Shown here in pieces: positions 16,498 through 27,200 of a DNA stretch of 55,282 nt (within the stretch, counting starts at the first letter, position 1; every line of letters starts with the position of its first letter). The translations under genes were made by a program, and so were the position numbers. The notes beneath the pieces were generated by a model. The model did no database searches and was not told the DNA's origin. It saw nothing but the letters and a program-made list of their open reading frames with translations. This DNA is from JAHEJB01 sp041748175. GTDB taxonomy: Bacteria > Bacteroidota > Rhodothermia > Rhodothermales > Rubricoccaceae. The stretch lies in contig JBGTDU010000053.1 in the NCBI GenBank assembly GCA_041748175.1, forward strand, positions 1-55,282, given 5' to 3'.

Positions 16498-17859
16498 ATG
16501 GCACGTATTCTTGCATATTCGGCGATGGTCGTCGCGCTGTTCGGCGCTGGGTGCGATCGACCATTTATAGCCATCGAACCGCCGACCATCGAGGTCATCG
16601 GCCCCGATCTCAGCGAGGTTCAACCAGTCGCGAAGATTACGCTCCATATCCGCGTCTCCTCTCTTCGTCCTGTGACGCGTATTGACGTTAACGGCGTGGA
16701 GGCCTCGCCGACGGCAGAGCCTGGTATCGTGGAGCTCGACCTAATACTTTCCGAGGGAGTGAACACACTTTTCGTCGAAGCGGTCGACTCAAACGGCGAT
16801 GCAGGAAGCACAACCCTGTTCGCCGTCCATCTACCGTACGGCACTGCCAATATTGCCTCGGCAACACTTCCGAAACGACTCGCCAATCACACAGCTACGC
16901 GGCTCCTCGATGGAAGTGTATTCGTGGCGGGAGGCTTCAGCTTGGGTAGTGAGGCATCCGCGTCTGCTTACACATTTGTTGAGCAAGGGTTTGATTTCAT
17001 GATCTCCCAATCGGCCACCACGCTTTCGGAGGCCAGAGCCGGACATACGGCAACGTCACTCCCAGACGGTCGTGTTCTTCTAGTGGGTGGATCAACAGAC
17101 CTCGACCCAGGCTCAGGAGGCGATTTTGTGACGTTCGGAGAGCTCTATGATCCCGAGAGCGACGAATTTTCGACGCCGGCATTTTCGGGCGAGGTCGTTC
17201 GGCGAGCCTTTCACTCGGCGACGGCTCTTTCTGACCAGGGCCGGACGTTTGTCTATTTGTTTGGAGGACGCGGCATTGTCAGTGGCTCGGCTGTTGGGAC
17301 GAGATCGGACATTACGGTGCTCGAACTGCGGTCAACAGCAGTGGGCGATTCGTTGATCAACCTGTCGCCTGGCGGAGCTATTGGAGCGTTTCCCCCGGTA
17401 GCCCGTCATATCCAGCTGCCACTTCCCAACGAAGGAGATTTTGTCCGAACGTTTGTAGCGGGCACGTACGAGCCCCCTGACGGAGCTGGAATCACCCCCG
17501 TCTCCTTTCGATTCCGCTATACGCCCTCCACGTTCTTTTTTCCGTTCGAGGTGCTTGAGGGGCCACTCCCTTCGCTGCAGGTACTTCGCAGTGGCCACGC
17601 TGGCGCGCTCGTCGCGCCCGGCCTTGCAATTATCGCGGGAGGCCGATCACCTGACGGCGCTGTGCTAAACGACATCGAGGTTTTCTCCGACGAAGCCGGG
17701 CAGTTCTTCCGCTTCCCAGCCTCCGTGGTGCTTCGAAACGCTCGGCACGCGCACACTGCAACCTTACTCCCGAGCGGTCGAATACTGCTTTTGGGCGGAG
17801 TCAATTCAACGGGCACAATCCTGGATTCAGCCGAATACATCCTCCCGTCACCGCTCTGA
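16498..17859 (+). CDS. Kelch/galactose-oxidase-type beta-propeller lipoprotein
   Basis: 453 residues. A short lipoprotein signal ends at the Cys in ALFGAGC (~19). An Ig-like segment of ~90 residues (RVTRIDVNGVEAS-like, SEGVNTLFVEAVDSNGD) precedes a propeller. At least four kelch blades show the H-T-A-T...G...GG pattern: NHTATRLLDGSVFVAGG, GHTATSLPDGRVLLVGG, SGHAGALVAPGLAIIAGG and AHTATLLPSGRILLLGG. No copper ligands or enzyme residues are evident, so a binding or structural role is as likely as catalysis. Expected on the periplasmic or outer face of the envelope. Confidence 0.8.
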   Translation: MARILAYSAMVVALFGAGCDRPFIAIEPPTIEVIGPDLSEVQPVAKITLHIRVSSLRPVTRIDVNGVEASPTAEPGIVELDLILSEGVNTLFVEAVDSNGDAGSTTLFAVHLPYGTANIASATLPKRLANHTATRLLDGSVFVAGGFSLGSEASASAYTFVEQGFDFMISQSATTLSEARAGHTATSLPDGRVLLVGGSTDLDPGSGGDFVTFGELYDPESDEFSTPAFSGEVVRRAFHSATALSDQGRTFVYLFGGRGIVSGSAVGTRSDITVLELRSTAVGDSLINLSPGGAIGAFPPVARHIQLPLPNEGDFVRTFVAGTYEPPDGAGITPVSFRFRYTPSTFFFPFEVLEGPLPSLQVLRSGHAGALVAPGLAIIAGGRSPDGAVLNDIEVFSDEAGQFFRFPASVVLRNARHAHTATLLPSGRILLLGGVNSTGTILDSAEYILPSPL

Positions 17860-17880
17860 TATCGGGCACATCTTGCCACA

Positions 17881-18069
17881 ATGTTAATCCAACGCGTCCT
17901 CAAACTAATGCTCGTCGCGATCGTCCTGATCGTTGCGTTTGCCTTGCTCAGCGTTCTGTTTAGAATTGGAATTGCGCTGCTCGGCATTGGGCTGAAGGTG
18001 CTCCTACTGCTCCTGATAGTTGCGGCCGTGCTCCGCTTTATCGAGATCGTCCGAGAGCGCAGACAGTAG
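17881..18069 (+). CDS. Small two-helix membrane protein
   Basis: 62 residues, almost all hydrophobic: LMLVAIVLIVAFALLSVLF and IALLGIGLKVLLLLLIVAAV form two helices, with a basic tail EIVRERRQ. It begins 21 bp after the kelch lipoprotein gene and could be in its operon. No family recognised. Composition and position make it more likely real than chance. Confidence 0.5.
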   Translation: MLIQRVLKLMLVAIVLIVAFALLSVLFRIGIALLGIGLKVLLLLLIVAAVLRFIEIVRERRQ

Positions 18070-18169
18070 GGATTGAAGACGGACGGGGGTTGCCCGTTCG
18101 AGGGTTTTCGGCTATCGTGGAGTACAAACGTGGAGACGCGCGTTAAAGCGCACCCAAAGCCATTGCCCT

Positions 18170-19435
18170 GTGTCGGAACTCATCACAACGCCAACGGAGA
18201 CCGCCTCGTCCATTCCCGTCCACGTTACGTCTGAAACGGCGAAACTGCGGCAGGTCGTCGTCCACACGCCCGGCGACGAAATGGCGCTCGTCTCGCCGAA
18301 GAACAAGGACGCTCTCCTGTTCGACGACATTCTCGACGTGCGCGAGGCCCGCAAGGAGCATGGAGTCCTTTGCGAGCTGTTCGACAAAATCGTCAATAAA
18401 TCGGATGCTGTCCTCCAACTTGCGGACTTGCTCCGAGATGTGTTCGAGCAAGAGGACGCACGACTCGATTATGTAGAGCGTCTCTGCAAGGCGGTCCCCG
18501 AACGAAATTATGAGGCTTACGAGCGGGAATTGAAGTCACTCGATGCCAAGACATTGCATCGCTTTGCGTTGACCGGACAAGCCCCTTTCCCTGTATCCTC
18601 TCATCCGCTCCCAAACCTGCTCTTCACCCGCGACTTGCTGGCCGTCGTCGACCGGCACATTATTCTGAGCCATGCGGCAAAGGCCGCACGTCGTGCGGAA
18701 AGCGTCATCATTTCGTCTGTGATGCGGCATCATCCGCGTTTCTCGGACAGTCGTAATCGGCTGATTGAACTTCCGGACCGCGTTTCGTTCGAAGGTGGCG
18801 ACCTACTCGTTGTCAGCGAACAACTTGTTCTGATAGGGCAGAGTGAGCGGACCAGCTTCGGCGGCGTGATGGCCGTAACACGCGCGCTCCTCGAAAAAAC
18901 GCGGGTCGAGCATGTGCTCATGGTCAATCTTCCCAAGAAGCGATCATGCATGCATCTCGACACGGTTTTCACGTTTGCCGATCCCAGCACGTGTGTCGAA
19001 TTCCCACCCATCATCGAAGAGGCCCGCGACAATGTGTACCACTTCGAAGCCGACGGCGATTCACCTTCGTTTCGGGTTCGTGTTCTTCCGAATGTGAAGG
19101 AGGCGTTGGTGGAGATGACGGGGCGGGATATCACATTTATCCCGTGTGGCGGCGAAGACTTGATGTCGCAGCGTCGGGAGCAGTGGACAGATGGGGCCAA
19201 CCTTTTCGCGGCCGCGCCGGGTTTAGTGATCGGCTACGAACGCAACCGGAAAACGTTTGAGGCTCTGGGCGAACATGGATTCCATGTTGTTAGCGCTGAG
19301 AGTTTCCTGGACTCGTCCAATGGCGTCAACCTCGAGAACAATCCACGAATCGCCGTCAAGCTTACGGGCCATGAGCTGTCGCGTGGGCGCGGTGGACCCC
19401 GATGCATGACAATGCCGCTCGCCCGAGAAGCGTAG
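18170..19435 (+). CDS. arcA: Arginine deiminase family protein
   Basis: Arginine deiminase hydrolyses arginine to citrulline and ammonia. 421 residues with a GTG start. Guanidino-modifying-enzyme features: N-terminal LRQVVVHTPGDEMALVSP, NLLFTRDLLAVV (~150), SFEGGDLLVV (~206), MHLDTVFTF with the catalytic His, and the nucleophile Cys in RGGPRCMTMPL (~412) near the C-terminus. No arcB, arcC or arginine/ornithine antiporter is nearby, so it may act alone in arginine catabolism or pH/ammonia balance. tadA starts 4 bp after its stop. Confidence 0.88.
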   Translation: MSELITTPTETASSIPVHVTSETAKLRQVVVHTPGDEMALVSPKNKDALLFDDILDVREARKEHGVLCELFDKIVNKSDAVLQLADLLRDVFEQEDARLDYVERLCKAVPERNYEAYERELKSLDAKTLHRFALTGQAPFPVSSHPLPNLLFTRDLLAVVDRHIILSHAAKAARRAESVIISSVMRHHPRFSDSRNRLIELPDRVSFEGGDLLVVSEQLVLIGQSERTSFGGVMAVTRALLEKTRVEHVLMVNLPKKRSCMHLDTVFTFADPSTCVEFPPIIEEARDNVYHFEADGDSPSFRVRVLPNVKEALVEMTGRDITFIPCGGEDLMSQRREQWTDGANLFAAAPGLVIGYERNRKTFEALGEHGFHVVSAESFLDSSNGVNLENNPRIAVKLTGHELSRGRGGPRCMTMPLAREA

Positions 19436-19439
19436 CCTG

Positions 19440-19931
19440 ATGTCGCTCAGATCCTTTCTAGACCCCCACCGCCGCTGGATGCTCCACGCGCTCAGGGAAG
19501 CGGAGCGCGCTTTTGAAGAGGGTGAAGTTCCCGTCGGCGCTGTGGTTGTAAAAGACAATGTGTTGATTGGCCGGGGTCACAATGAGGTAGAAAGACTAAA
19601 GGATCCAACAGCGCATGCCGAAATTCTGGCCATCTCCGCGGCGTGTGAAACAGTCGGGGGCAAGCGCCTCGATGGCTGCACCCTCTACGTCACGCTCGAG
19701 CCCTGCCCGATGTGTGCAGGGGCACTCGTCTGGTCGAGGCTCAACAAGCTCGTCTTCGGTGCCTTTGATGAAAAAGCAGGGGCCTGCTCAACCCTCTACT
19801 CCATTCCGAAAGACCCCCGATTGAATCACCAGATGGAAGTCATCTCCGGCGTTGAGGCCGACCTGGCCGCCGAGCTGCTTCGCCGGTTCTTTGTGGAAAG
19901 ACGCGTCGGTACGTCCGGAGACGGCAGGTAG
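19440..19931 (+). CDS. tadA: tRNA-specific adenosine deaminase
   Basis: Converts A34 to inosine in tRNA-Arg(ACG). 163 residues. The zinc site and proton shuttle are HAEILAI (~60) and LEPCPMCAGALVW (~88-100). The FGAFDEKAGACSTLYSIP block is typical of TadA. It follows the arginine deiminase gene by 4 bp and precedes ypdA by 6 bp, so the three are likely one transcript. Confidence 0.94.
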   Translation: MSLRSFLDPHRRWMLHALREAERAFEEGEVPVGAVVVKDNVLIGRGHNEVERLKDPTAHAEILAISAACETVGGKRLDGCTLYVTLEPCPMCAGALVWSRLNKLVFGAFDEKAGACSTLYSIPKDPRLNHQMEVISGVEADLAAELLRRFFVERRVGTSGDGR

Positions 19932-19937
19932 TCGTGT

Positions 19938-20963
19938 ATGGCCGATTTGAAACGTACAAGGCTGGAGCATGCGGCATCCGTTGATGTTCTCGTCGTCGGC
20001 GCGGGACCTATCGGCCTCGCCTGTGGGATAGAGGCTCAGCGTGCGGGACTCAGCGCACGAATTGTTGAGAAGGGAGGCATAGTAAACTCACTCCTTGGCT
20101 ACCCAACCGGGATGGAATTTTTCTCGACGCCGATGCTGCTTGAAATCGGCGGACATCCTCTCGCCTCGGCGCGCTACAAGCCGGTTCGCGAAGAGGCCAT
20201 CGATTATTATATCGCCGTCGCGAAAGCCGAAAACCTTGATCTTCGCCTCTATGAGCAGGTTCTTGCCGTGGACGGAGATCGCAATTCCTTCTCAGTTTCT
20301 ACATCAGGAGGCGTCCACGCCGCGCGTGCGGTTATTGTGGCCACGGGTTTCTTCGATCAGCCCAATTTGCTGAATGTACCCGGCGAGGATCTGCCGCACG
20401 TAGGGCACTATTTCAGGGAGCCCTATGCGTATGCGGGCCAACGCGTTTCCATCATTGGTGGCAAAAACTCAGCTGCAAAAGCTGCCCTCAGTATTCATCG
20501 CGTTGGTGCCGAGGTCACAATCGTCCATCGCGGAACCGGGATTGGGGAAAGCGTCAAATACTGGATAAGGCCGGACCTTGAGAACCGCATCGCGGAGGGC
20601 TCCATCCGCGCTTTCTTCAACACGTCGGTTTCCGAAATAGGCCAGGGCTTTATCAAATTGCAAACGCCTGATGGCCCCGTCACAATCGGCAACGACTGGG
20701 TGATCGCGATGACAGGCTACCAACCGGATTTCACGTTCCTCGAATCCATCGGCATTGAATTCGAAGAGGAGGATCAAACACCGATCTATGATCTGGAGAC
20801 AATGGAGAGCAGCCGAAAGGGCATTTTCCTGGCGGGCACCGTGTGCGGCGGCAGAAACACGAGCCGTTGGTTCATCGAGAATGGTCGTATCCATGCGGCA
20901 CAAATTTCGGCGCATCTTTCAGGAAGAGCCATTCCAAACATAAAACCACAAGGCCAGCCTTGA
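19938..20963 (+). CDS. ypdA: YpdA-family bacillithiol disulfide reductase
   Basis: 341-residue FAD/NADPH oxidoreductase of the YpdA/Bdr family, which reduces oxidised bacillithiol. FAD motif DVLVVGAGPIGLACGIEAQ (~15). NADPH motif VSIIGGKNSAAKAALSIHR (~169). C-terminal second FAD block KGIFLAGTVCGGRNTSRWF with a Cys, characteristic of YpdA. It lacks the CxxC of thioredoxin reductase. Its presence suggests a bacillithiol-making organism, known for Bacteroidota-related lineages. Convergent with the multiheme gene, stops 3 bp apart. Confidence 0.9.
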   Translation: MADLKRTRLEHAASVDVLVVGAGPIGLACGIEAQRAGLSARIVEKGGIVNSLLGYPTGMEFFSTPMLLEIGGHPLASARYKPVREEAIDYYIAVAKAENLDLRLYEQVLAVDGDRNSFSVSTSGGVHAARAVIVATGFFDQPNLLNVPGEDLPHVGHYFREPYAYAGQRVSIIGGKNSAAKAALSIHRVGAEVTIVHRGTGIGESVKYWIRPDLENRIAEGSIRAFFNTSVSEIGQGFIKLQTPDGPVTIGNDWVIAMTGYQPDFTFLESIGIEFEEEDQTPIYDLETMESSRKGIFLAGTVCGGRNTSRWFIENGRIHAAQISAHLSGRAIPNIKPQGQP

Positions 20964-20966
20964 GGA

Positions 20967-23018
20967 CTATCGCGCTTCCATCACCTGTTGTGCCGTCGCG
21001 TGGTTGGGGTTGATGACTAGCGCTCGCTGCGCGTATTGGCGCGCTTGAGCGAGATCCCCTCCGTTCGCGATCGCAAGCGCGAGATTGGCAAGAGCGTTTG
21101 CGTTTTGTGGATCTGCCTCCACGGCCCTTCTGAAGTAGCCCGTTGCCTCATTCGTCAATCCCTTCGTTCCAGCAAGCACACCGAGGTTGGTGAGTGCATC
21201 GCTATGATCCGGATCAAGATGCACCGTCTCGAGAAGCGCACGTTCACCTTCGGCAAGCCGCCCGAGGCGGAGAAGTACCGTCCCCGCGTTGTAGTGAGCC
21301 GAGGCCAACCAGGGTTCATCGATCCGTGCCTGCTCATACTCAGCCTGCGCTCCGTCAACGTTCCCCTGAGCTTCCAGAAATCTACCGAGATTAACCCGGA
21401 TGCTCGCTATTCCCGGCCGAATGGCAAGGGCGCGGCGATACAGTTGCTCGATTGACCCAGGATCCTTGCCGGTGGCTTCGTATGCCTGAGCAAGGGTATT
21501 CAAGCGCTCGGGGATATCCGGATTCAGTCTGATGGATTCCTCTAGCGGCGGGATGGCAGCAGCCGCTTCGCCCAATTGGACTCGAGCAAAGCCGAGCAGA
21601 TACTGGGCCTCTCCTAGTTCCGGTTTTTCCGGCAAAGCCCTGGCGAGCATCGTCGCACCGCGTCGGAGCACACTTTGGTCTCCGTTCTGGCGTCCAAAAA
21701 CGATATAGGCCATAGCCGTGTAGACTCCTGCCTCTATACCATCGCGGTCTCGCTCGAAATAGGGCGTCAACTCAACAGCCGGTGCCGAACCACCCGAAAC
21801 CGACACGCCGTTCTCCTGGACTACTCGAATGTTGTGGTCTGTGAACGACGAATGAGGCGCATCGTCGGCTGCCACCTTGGGCATATGGCAGGAGAAGCAA
21901 TTCGATTGTGAGGTGTGGTCTGATTGGCTCTCAGAGGATGCTAGTGCTGTTTGCAGCCCTTCAGACGCGTGGCAGCTGATGCATGTCGAGTTGAAGTACT
22001 CAGGTCCGAAATCTCGAAATCCCTCGTGGGGATTGTGGCACGTGACACAGTCCATCACACCCGAAATCTTGAAGCAAGCGCTTTGCTTCATTCGGTCGGC
22101 ATGGGAAATGACTCCGATGCTCGTTGGGTCAGTTCCAGCGATTCCAAAAATGGCAACATGCTGATCCAAACGTTGGGATGGACGAAAACTGTTAGCCGAC
22201 TCACCATCTCTCAAAACCGATACCGCCCCGCTGGTATGGCACTGCTGGCACACGTCCAAACGTAGATCAATCGGCAGTCGAGCAGGGTTGACGATTGTCA
22301 GATCAACGGAATCTTCGGGCTCAGGATCGGCCAGACGGGCCTCCACGTGGAGTTGACCGGGACCGTGGCACTGTTCGCAGCCGATGCCTAACGACAGCGA
22401 TTCGTACATCCCCTGCACATGGGCGACTGGTGGCGAAGTACCATTGTGGCACGACATGCATCCCGGTGGGATCGTCCTGTCGAAGCGACCGTTCGTTTCC
22501 TGATAACCGGGACTGAAATCCCAACGACCCGCCCCCTGGTTGGCCTGCGTGTACCAGGTCAGTGGCAACTCGTACAGCCTTCCGTCAACCTCCGTCAAGT
22601 ATGTCCTCGCTGCCGACCCGCTACCGACGACATAGTCCATGGTTCGGATAAGTTGGTGCGTTTTATCGCCTGAAGGGCCGAGGCGGTACTCCTCCTGAAC
22701 AAAACGATCCCCTTCCACCCTGGCAACGTAGTAGAAGCCCGTGGCTGCGTGATGTATCGCAATGCCGGAGTAGTCTTCAACGGCTGTTTCTTCGGTAAGT
22801 CGAAAGAACCCCCGAGCCATCGCGTGGGTCTGATAGCCTTCGTACTCCTGCTCGTGGCACGAAGCGCACTGTGCGTCGCCTACATAGGAGACATCTGCCA
22901 CGGCGTTCTGAAATAGTGGAGCCAATTCATCCGTGACGGAAGTACTGCAACCGCAAATCATCCAGATGATCAGCAGGATGAAGGGTGGGGTCTTTCCGTG
23001 AGTTCTACAGGCTCGCAT
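20967..23018 (-). CDS. Seven-heme cytochrome c lipoprotein with TPR domain
   Basis: 683 residues from the ATG at 23018 (MRACRTHGKTPPF). An upstream in-frame ATG at 23102 lies beyond the preceding gene's terminator and is rejected. A lipoprotein signal ends at MICGC. Seven CxxCH heme sites follow in the first ~430 residues: CASCH, CMSCH, CEQCH, CQQCH, CVTCH, CISCH, CFSCH. The C-terminal ~230 residues are five to six TPRs (LNTLAQAYEATGKDPGSIEQ, ALTNLGVLAGTKGLTNEATG). The layout resembles cytochrome c554/NrfB-like multihemes with TPR tails. Electron transfer on the periplasmic or outer face is likely; the redox partner is unknown. Confidence 0.88.
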   Translation of the reverse strand: MRACRTHGKTPPFILLIIWMICGCSTSVTDELAPLFQNAVADVSYVGDAQCASCHEQEYEGYQTHAMARGFFRLTEETAVEDYSGIAIHHAATGFYYVARVEGDRFVQEEYRLGPSGDKTHQLIRTMDYVVGSGSAARTYLTEVDGRLYELPLTWYTQANQGAGRWDFSPGYQETNGRFDRTIPPGCMSCHNGTSPPVAHVQGMYESLSLGIGCEQCHGPGQLHVEARLADPEPEDSVDLTIVNPARLPIDLRLDVCQQCHTSGAVSVLRDGESANSFRPSQRLDQHVAIFGIAGTDPTSIGVISHADRMKQSACFKISGVMDCVTCHNPHEGFRDFGPEYFNSTCISCHASEGLQTALASSESQSDHTSQSNCFSCHMPKVAADDAPHSSFTDHNIRVVQENGVSVSGGSAPAVELTPYFERDRDGIEAGVYTAMAYIVFGRQNGDQSVLRRGATMLARALPEKPELGEAQYLLGFARVQLGEAAAAIPPLEESIRLNPDIPERLNTLAQAYEATGKDPGSIEQLYRRALAIRPGIASIRVNLGRFLEAQGNVDGAQAEYEQARIDEPWLASAHYNAGTVLLRLGRLAEGERALLETVHLDPDHSDALTNLGVLAGTKGLTNEATGYFRRAVEADPQNANALANLALAIANGGDLAQARQYAQRALVINPNHATAQQVMEAR

Positions 23019-23053
23019 CTCTCCGTTGATCAAGTGGATTCGAGAATGAAGGC

Positions 23054-23094
23054 GAAAAACAAAGCGGGGCGGACCGATAAAGGCCCGCCCCGCT
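23054..23094 (-). terminator. Terminator of the TonB/secreted/PorV operon
   Basis: A perfect 10-bp GC-rich stem (23063-23072 with 23085-23094) is followed on the minus strand by CTTTGTTTTTCG. It lies 49 bp past the PorV-like stop and 36 bp before the multiheme start, so it insulates the multiheme gene from the operon. Confidence 0.85.
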
Positions 23095-23142
23095 GAAACC
23101 ACGAACCACCCAAAAGCAGCTCAGGCACTGTTGCCTATCGTC

Positions 23143-24186
23143 CTAGAGGTTTACACCAACGGTAAACATATTCACGCCGCTGAAAACGCTGGACGGTCGA
23201 TAGGCGTAATCCACTGCGATATTCGTTCCACCTACTGGGACATTGAGCCCTGCGCCCACGTTCCAGACCTCCCACGCATTCCGGTCACTGTCTGCGGTGA
23301 TGTCGACGCCACCACGAACGAAGAACAGGTTGGCATAGCCAACTTCAAGGCCCCCGGAGTAGTTGTCGAGGTCATAGGCATTGGAGCGGAAGGCACCGAG
23401 AGCAGTTAGCGAAACATCTCCCGAGAACTGGCGGGTGTACGATGCACCGAAGCTCAACAGCGATGGAAGCTCTGCGCTGAGGTCGTCAATCTCACCGGCA
23501 ATATTGCCACCGCCACCCGGACCGGTTGTGCCAATGGTCTGATCAAGCCCGCCACCATTGAACTCTACGGCACCGCCGAAGTTTTTCAGGCTGACCCCGA
23601 AGCGAAGACCAGATTCGCCTACGACATACGTCATGCCTGCGTCAAAGGCGACACCCGCCGAACTGGCTTCGTCGATTGATCGACCAAGACCTTTCAAGGT
23701 CACGCCTGCCGCAATTCTATCGGTGAACTGCCGAGCGAAAGACAGACCAATCACGGTTGCCGACGCGCTGAACGTCAGCGTGGGGTCAACTTCCGGATTG
23801 GCCGTGGTTGTGCGGGGGATATCACCATAGTCCCATGAGCTGAACGTAAGGGCGATGTTGTTGTTGCCGAATCGCTGAGCGATGCCGACATAGTTGATGC
23901 CAATGTCCGCCACATATTCCGTGCGGCTGAACAAGGCACTAGTCGAACCGTTCGTCATGAGCGCGGCTGGATTGCTCTGCACCGCCTCAACGCCACTAAG
24001 GTTGCTGAGGCCAGATGTTAGCGATGCGCCGAGAGCGACGGTCCTGGCTGTTACCGGGACGAGCAACTCTTCCATGGCGGCGGTGCCGGCACGGTCATCT
24101 CCCTGCCCAGGCTGCGCTTGCGCTGTGAGACTAAGACCGAGCAGAGCCACGGCCAGGACGCTGACTTTTAGGAGTGTGAACTTCAT
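23143..24186 (-). CDS. PorV/PorQ-family outer-membrane beta-barrel
   Basis: 347 residues from the ATG at 24186, with signal peptide MKFTLLKVSVLAVALLGLSLTAQAQ. After it comes the family N-terminus TARTVALGASLTSGLSNLSG and EAVQSNPAALMTN. A long barrel follows (FSRTEYVADIGINYVGIAQR, VIGLSFARQFTDRIAAGVTL, GGLEVGYANLFFVRGGVDIT) and ends in an aromatic/aliphatic strand, MFTVGVNL. PorV proteins receive substrates of type IX secretion at the outer membrane. It is the last gene of the operon, 46 bp after the large secreted protein, suggesting a dedicated shuttle for it. Confidence 0.85.
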   Translation of the reverse strand: MKFTLLKVSVLAVALLGLSLTAQAQPGQGDDRAGTAAMEELLVPVTARTVALGASLTSGLSNLSGVEAVQSNPAALMTNGSTSALFSRTEYVADIGINYVGIAQRFGNNNIALTFSSWDYGDIPRTTTANPEVDPTLTFSASATVIGLSFARQFTDRIAAGVTLKGLGRSIDEASSAGVAFDAGMTYVVGESGLRFGVSLKNFGGAVEFNGGGLDQTIGTTGPGGGGNIAGEIDDLSAELPSLLSFGASYTRQFSGDVSLTALGAFRSNAYDLDNYSGGLEVGYANLFFVRGGVDITADSDRNAWEVWNVGAGLNVPVGGTNIAVDYAYRPSSVFSGVNMFTVGVNL

Positions 24187-24232
24187 GGTTGGGATCTCCG
24201 ATTTAAGGGTGTGTTCCACGTACTCGCGTGGT

Positions 24233-27200
24233 CTAAAAGACGGTAATACGTGTGCGGCGTTGAACGACACCAAACTTCAGGATGCGTTCACCTAGTCCGG
24301 GAACGTCCACGTGAATCAGGTACATGCCACTGGCGACGGGAAGGTTGTTATCCGTTGTCAGATTCCAATCCAATGAACGGCTTGGGCCGTCCTTCGTCAG
24401 CGTTTTCACGAGCGTACCCGCGACCGTATAGACCCGGATCACGACCTCTTCTGGAAGGTTCGTAAACCTGGCAACACGACTCAAATTGCCGGTCTCGTAG
24501 GCAGAGCGCCCCATATAGGGATTGGGGACGATGCCGATAAGATCCAATGCTTCCTCAGCCGTGGGCGCATCGCCCGTGACAAGTGCGAAATCTGCTGTAT
24601 TGATCTCGAAGATGTCGTTCGCAGCGACTAGAGGTTGGTTAAAGATGTTGTAACGAATCGTTGTACCCGCGGGCGGCGTGGTGCCGTCCTGCGCCAGGTC
24701 CGCGACCAGCATTCGTCCGATCGGATAGACAAACGTCGAAGGGCCGCCATTTCCACCAAATTCTGTGCGAAACTGCTGGTTGTCAAAACAGTAGTTCACA
24801 TAGACTCCCTGGTTGCAGTCCGTTCCGTCGACGGGATTTGGATCAAAATCCGTATCACCGTCGGATGCCGCATCATAGACTGCTCCGGGACCACCGAAAC
24901 CATTGGCAGCCTGGGCGAAAAGCGTGTAGCCGGTCGGCCGATCTGGTTGCAACCAATACACCCAGTCTGTCGTGGGGCATCCGCCGTCACAAGGGCTGAA
25001 GTCGGTGTCGTCAACGCCAGTGAAGTTATTCGCCCAATTGGAGAACTCGTCGCCATTCGCATTGATGAATGGAATCATCCGAACATCATCATCTGCGCTT
25101 TCCAGATCGGCACCGATATTCCAGAGCTCAAACGGAACGCTGGTAATCGTGAAGCCAGCAAAGCCGTGCACGCCTAAGCAGGAGCCGACCGGTTCGCACG
25201 CGTCGGTGTAGCGCATCTCAAAATTCGTTGGCTGACCGGCTTCAATGTATCTGCTCATCCGATTGAGCTTCAGACGAGGCGTAGCTCCACCACCATTGGC
25301 CGTGATGTAGTAGTCGTCGTTGATGTTTCCATCAAGGAAAACCGAGTTACCTAGCCCGTCGTAAATATCACAGGCTTCGCTGACGCCCCCGTCAACAGGA
25401 TCGCCTTCGTTCGGATCCGGACAGGTGTTCTCATCACCCGCATACATAGTCTCTATGATGCCCTTTCCATCACCGGCGAAATCAAGGATGTTATCGGAGT
25501 CCTCCGGGAATGGCGCACTGAACCCGGCGAACAACAGGCCGTCAAGGATGAAATTGGATTCCTCGATGTTCAGCACAACGCCTGAATTGTTGAAGATCTC
25601 CTCACCGTCGATTAATTCCTGCCCATCACGAAGAATACGGTAGGAAATGACCTCGGAGCTATCAGGCAGAACCAAAACGATTGGCTCGATTCGATAGGTC
25701 GCACCTGTCACGGCCGTGGGGTCCACAACGGTGACGGTGATCGCGCCAACACCGTCACCCTGCACGCGAGTAGCAACAATCACATCGCCGAGCATTCCTT
25801 GCGTGAACGACCCACCATCGCCCCCCGCAATCTGCGATGGACGTGCCGTGATCTGCGTGGTTGGGCTTTCGAGAACCCGGGACCCAACCGCTAGCTCGTT
25901 GTCGATGTAAGCATAGGCTGATATACCGTAGAAGTAGTCCGTGTAATTCGTCAGACCCGTAACGTCGAAGAAGTACTGAAGGCCGCTATCCGAACCGTTC
26001 GCTGCAATGAACGGCACGTTCACTCCCACCGCCGGATCGAAGCGCTCATCACGGACAATATCAATTCCGTTGACGATATCGAACGTTGCGATGAGTTGGC
26101 GCTGGTCTTCCGGGAAACCGGAGGTCGGATACTGGTAGATGTTGAAGCCTTCGAAGTCGTAGACCCGGTCGCTGACGCCATCATCTGGAAGCAAAAAGTT
26201 GGGCTCAGTATAGCTACCCAGATAATTCTCGCTTCCTTCCGGATATCCCCAAACCAGCGTCACCTTTTCATCCTGCTCAACAGCCTCCGCGCAGAAACCC
26301 GAGCCCGAAAGCAGTTGCGGATTTGTACTGGCGGCTAGGCACGCTGGTGGCGCAGGTGGTGGCGTCGGCAGTTCGAAGTCAACATCGTAGGCTGCCTGCG
26401 CGATCTGGTCCGCAGCTCGTAGCGCCGTAATTGATTCCAGTCGTCCACCGCCTTGTGCGAAAACGATACCGAAAACGATATCCTGCGGCACGAGTGGCTC
26501 CATAACAAATGGACCGGTGTGCACAACTAACCGACGGTCCCCAACCTGATTCGGCGTTGGACAAGCGGGTTGCTCGGGGCATCCTTCGCTCCAGAACTCG
26601 TTCGTAACGGGATCACCCGGAAAGGCAAATTTGGTCACGGCACCGGCTGTTTGGTAGCCAAGACCTCCCTCTGTATAGGGCACTCCGTCCTTCCAGAGGC
26701 CACGCATATGATTGAAGTACTCAGTTGCCGTTGCCGGATCGGCCCTTGGGGAAGTGCCGCCTTCGTTGGTAAAATACGTAAAACGTGTCAACCCTAAGGT
26801 GTCGGTCCTCATTCCGTCTCCATCCAGATCGACGATGGGGCCCTGAAAGAAGTCATAGCCAAGGGCCGGTGGATTGCCTCCATAGCCGCCTGCGAGTCCG
26901 CCGTCATCCGCATCGTCACCATTGTAGACGAAACCGAGACTAAGGTCCGTGTCCGAACCGATGTAATCGTCAGCCGCGTCTCCGAGATCAGGATCGGAGA
27001 AGACAGAGAGGTAGGTCTCCTGAATGGCAACCGAATTCTTGTTGATCACGCGGTAGCGATAAAAGGTGGTTTCTCCTAGCGCATCGGCACGAGCGAATGA
27101 GAAGGCAAGAACCTGTACCTCCACGCCGAGTGCATTGGACTCGGTCTCCGCGTGGGAGTTGCCCACATCGTTCATAACCCACCAAAGGGCCTGGTCTCCC

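Noticed and set aside
24635..25177. Several 100-200 codon plus-strand frames across the large secreted protein and TonB genes
   Set aside because: All are reverse-strand shadows of long, well-supported minus-strand genes.
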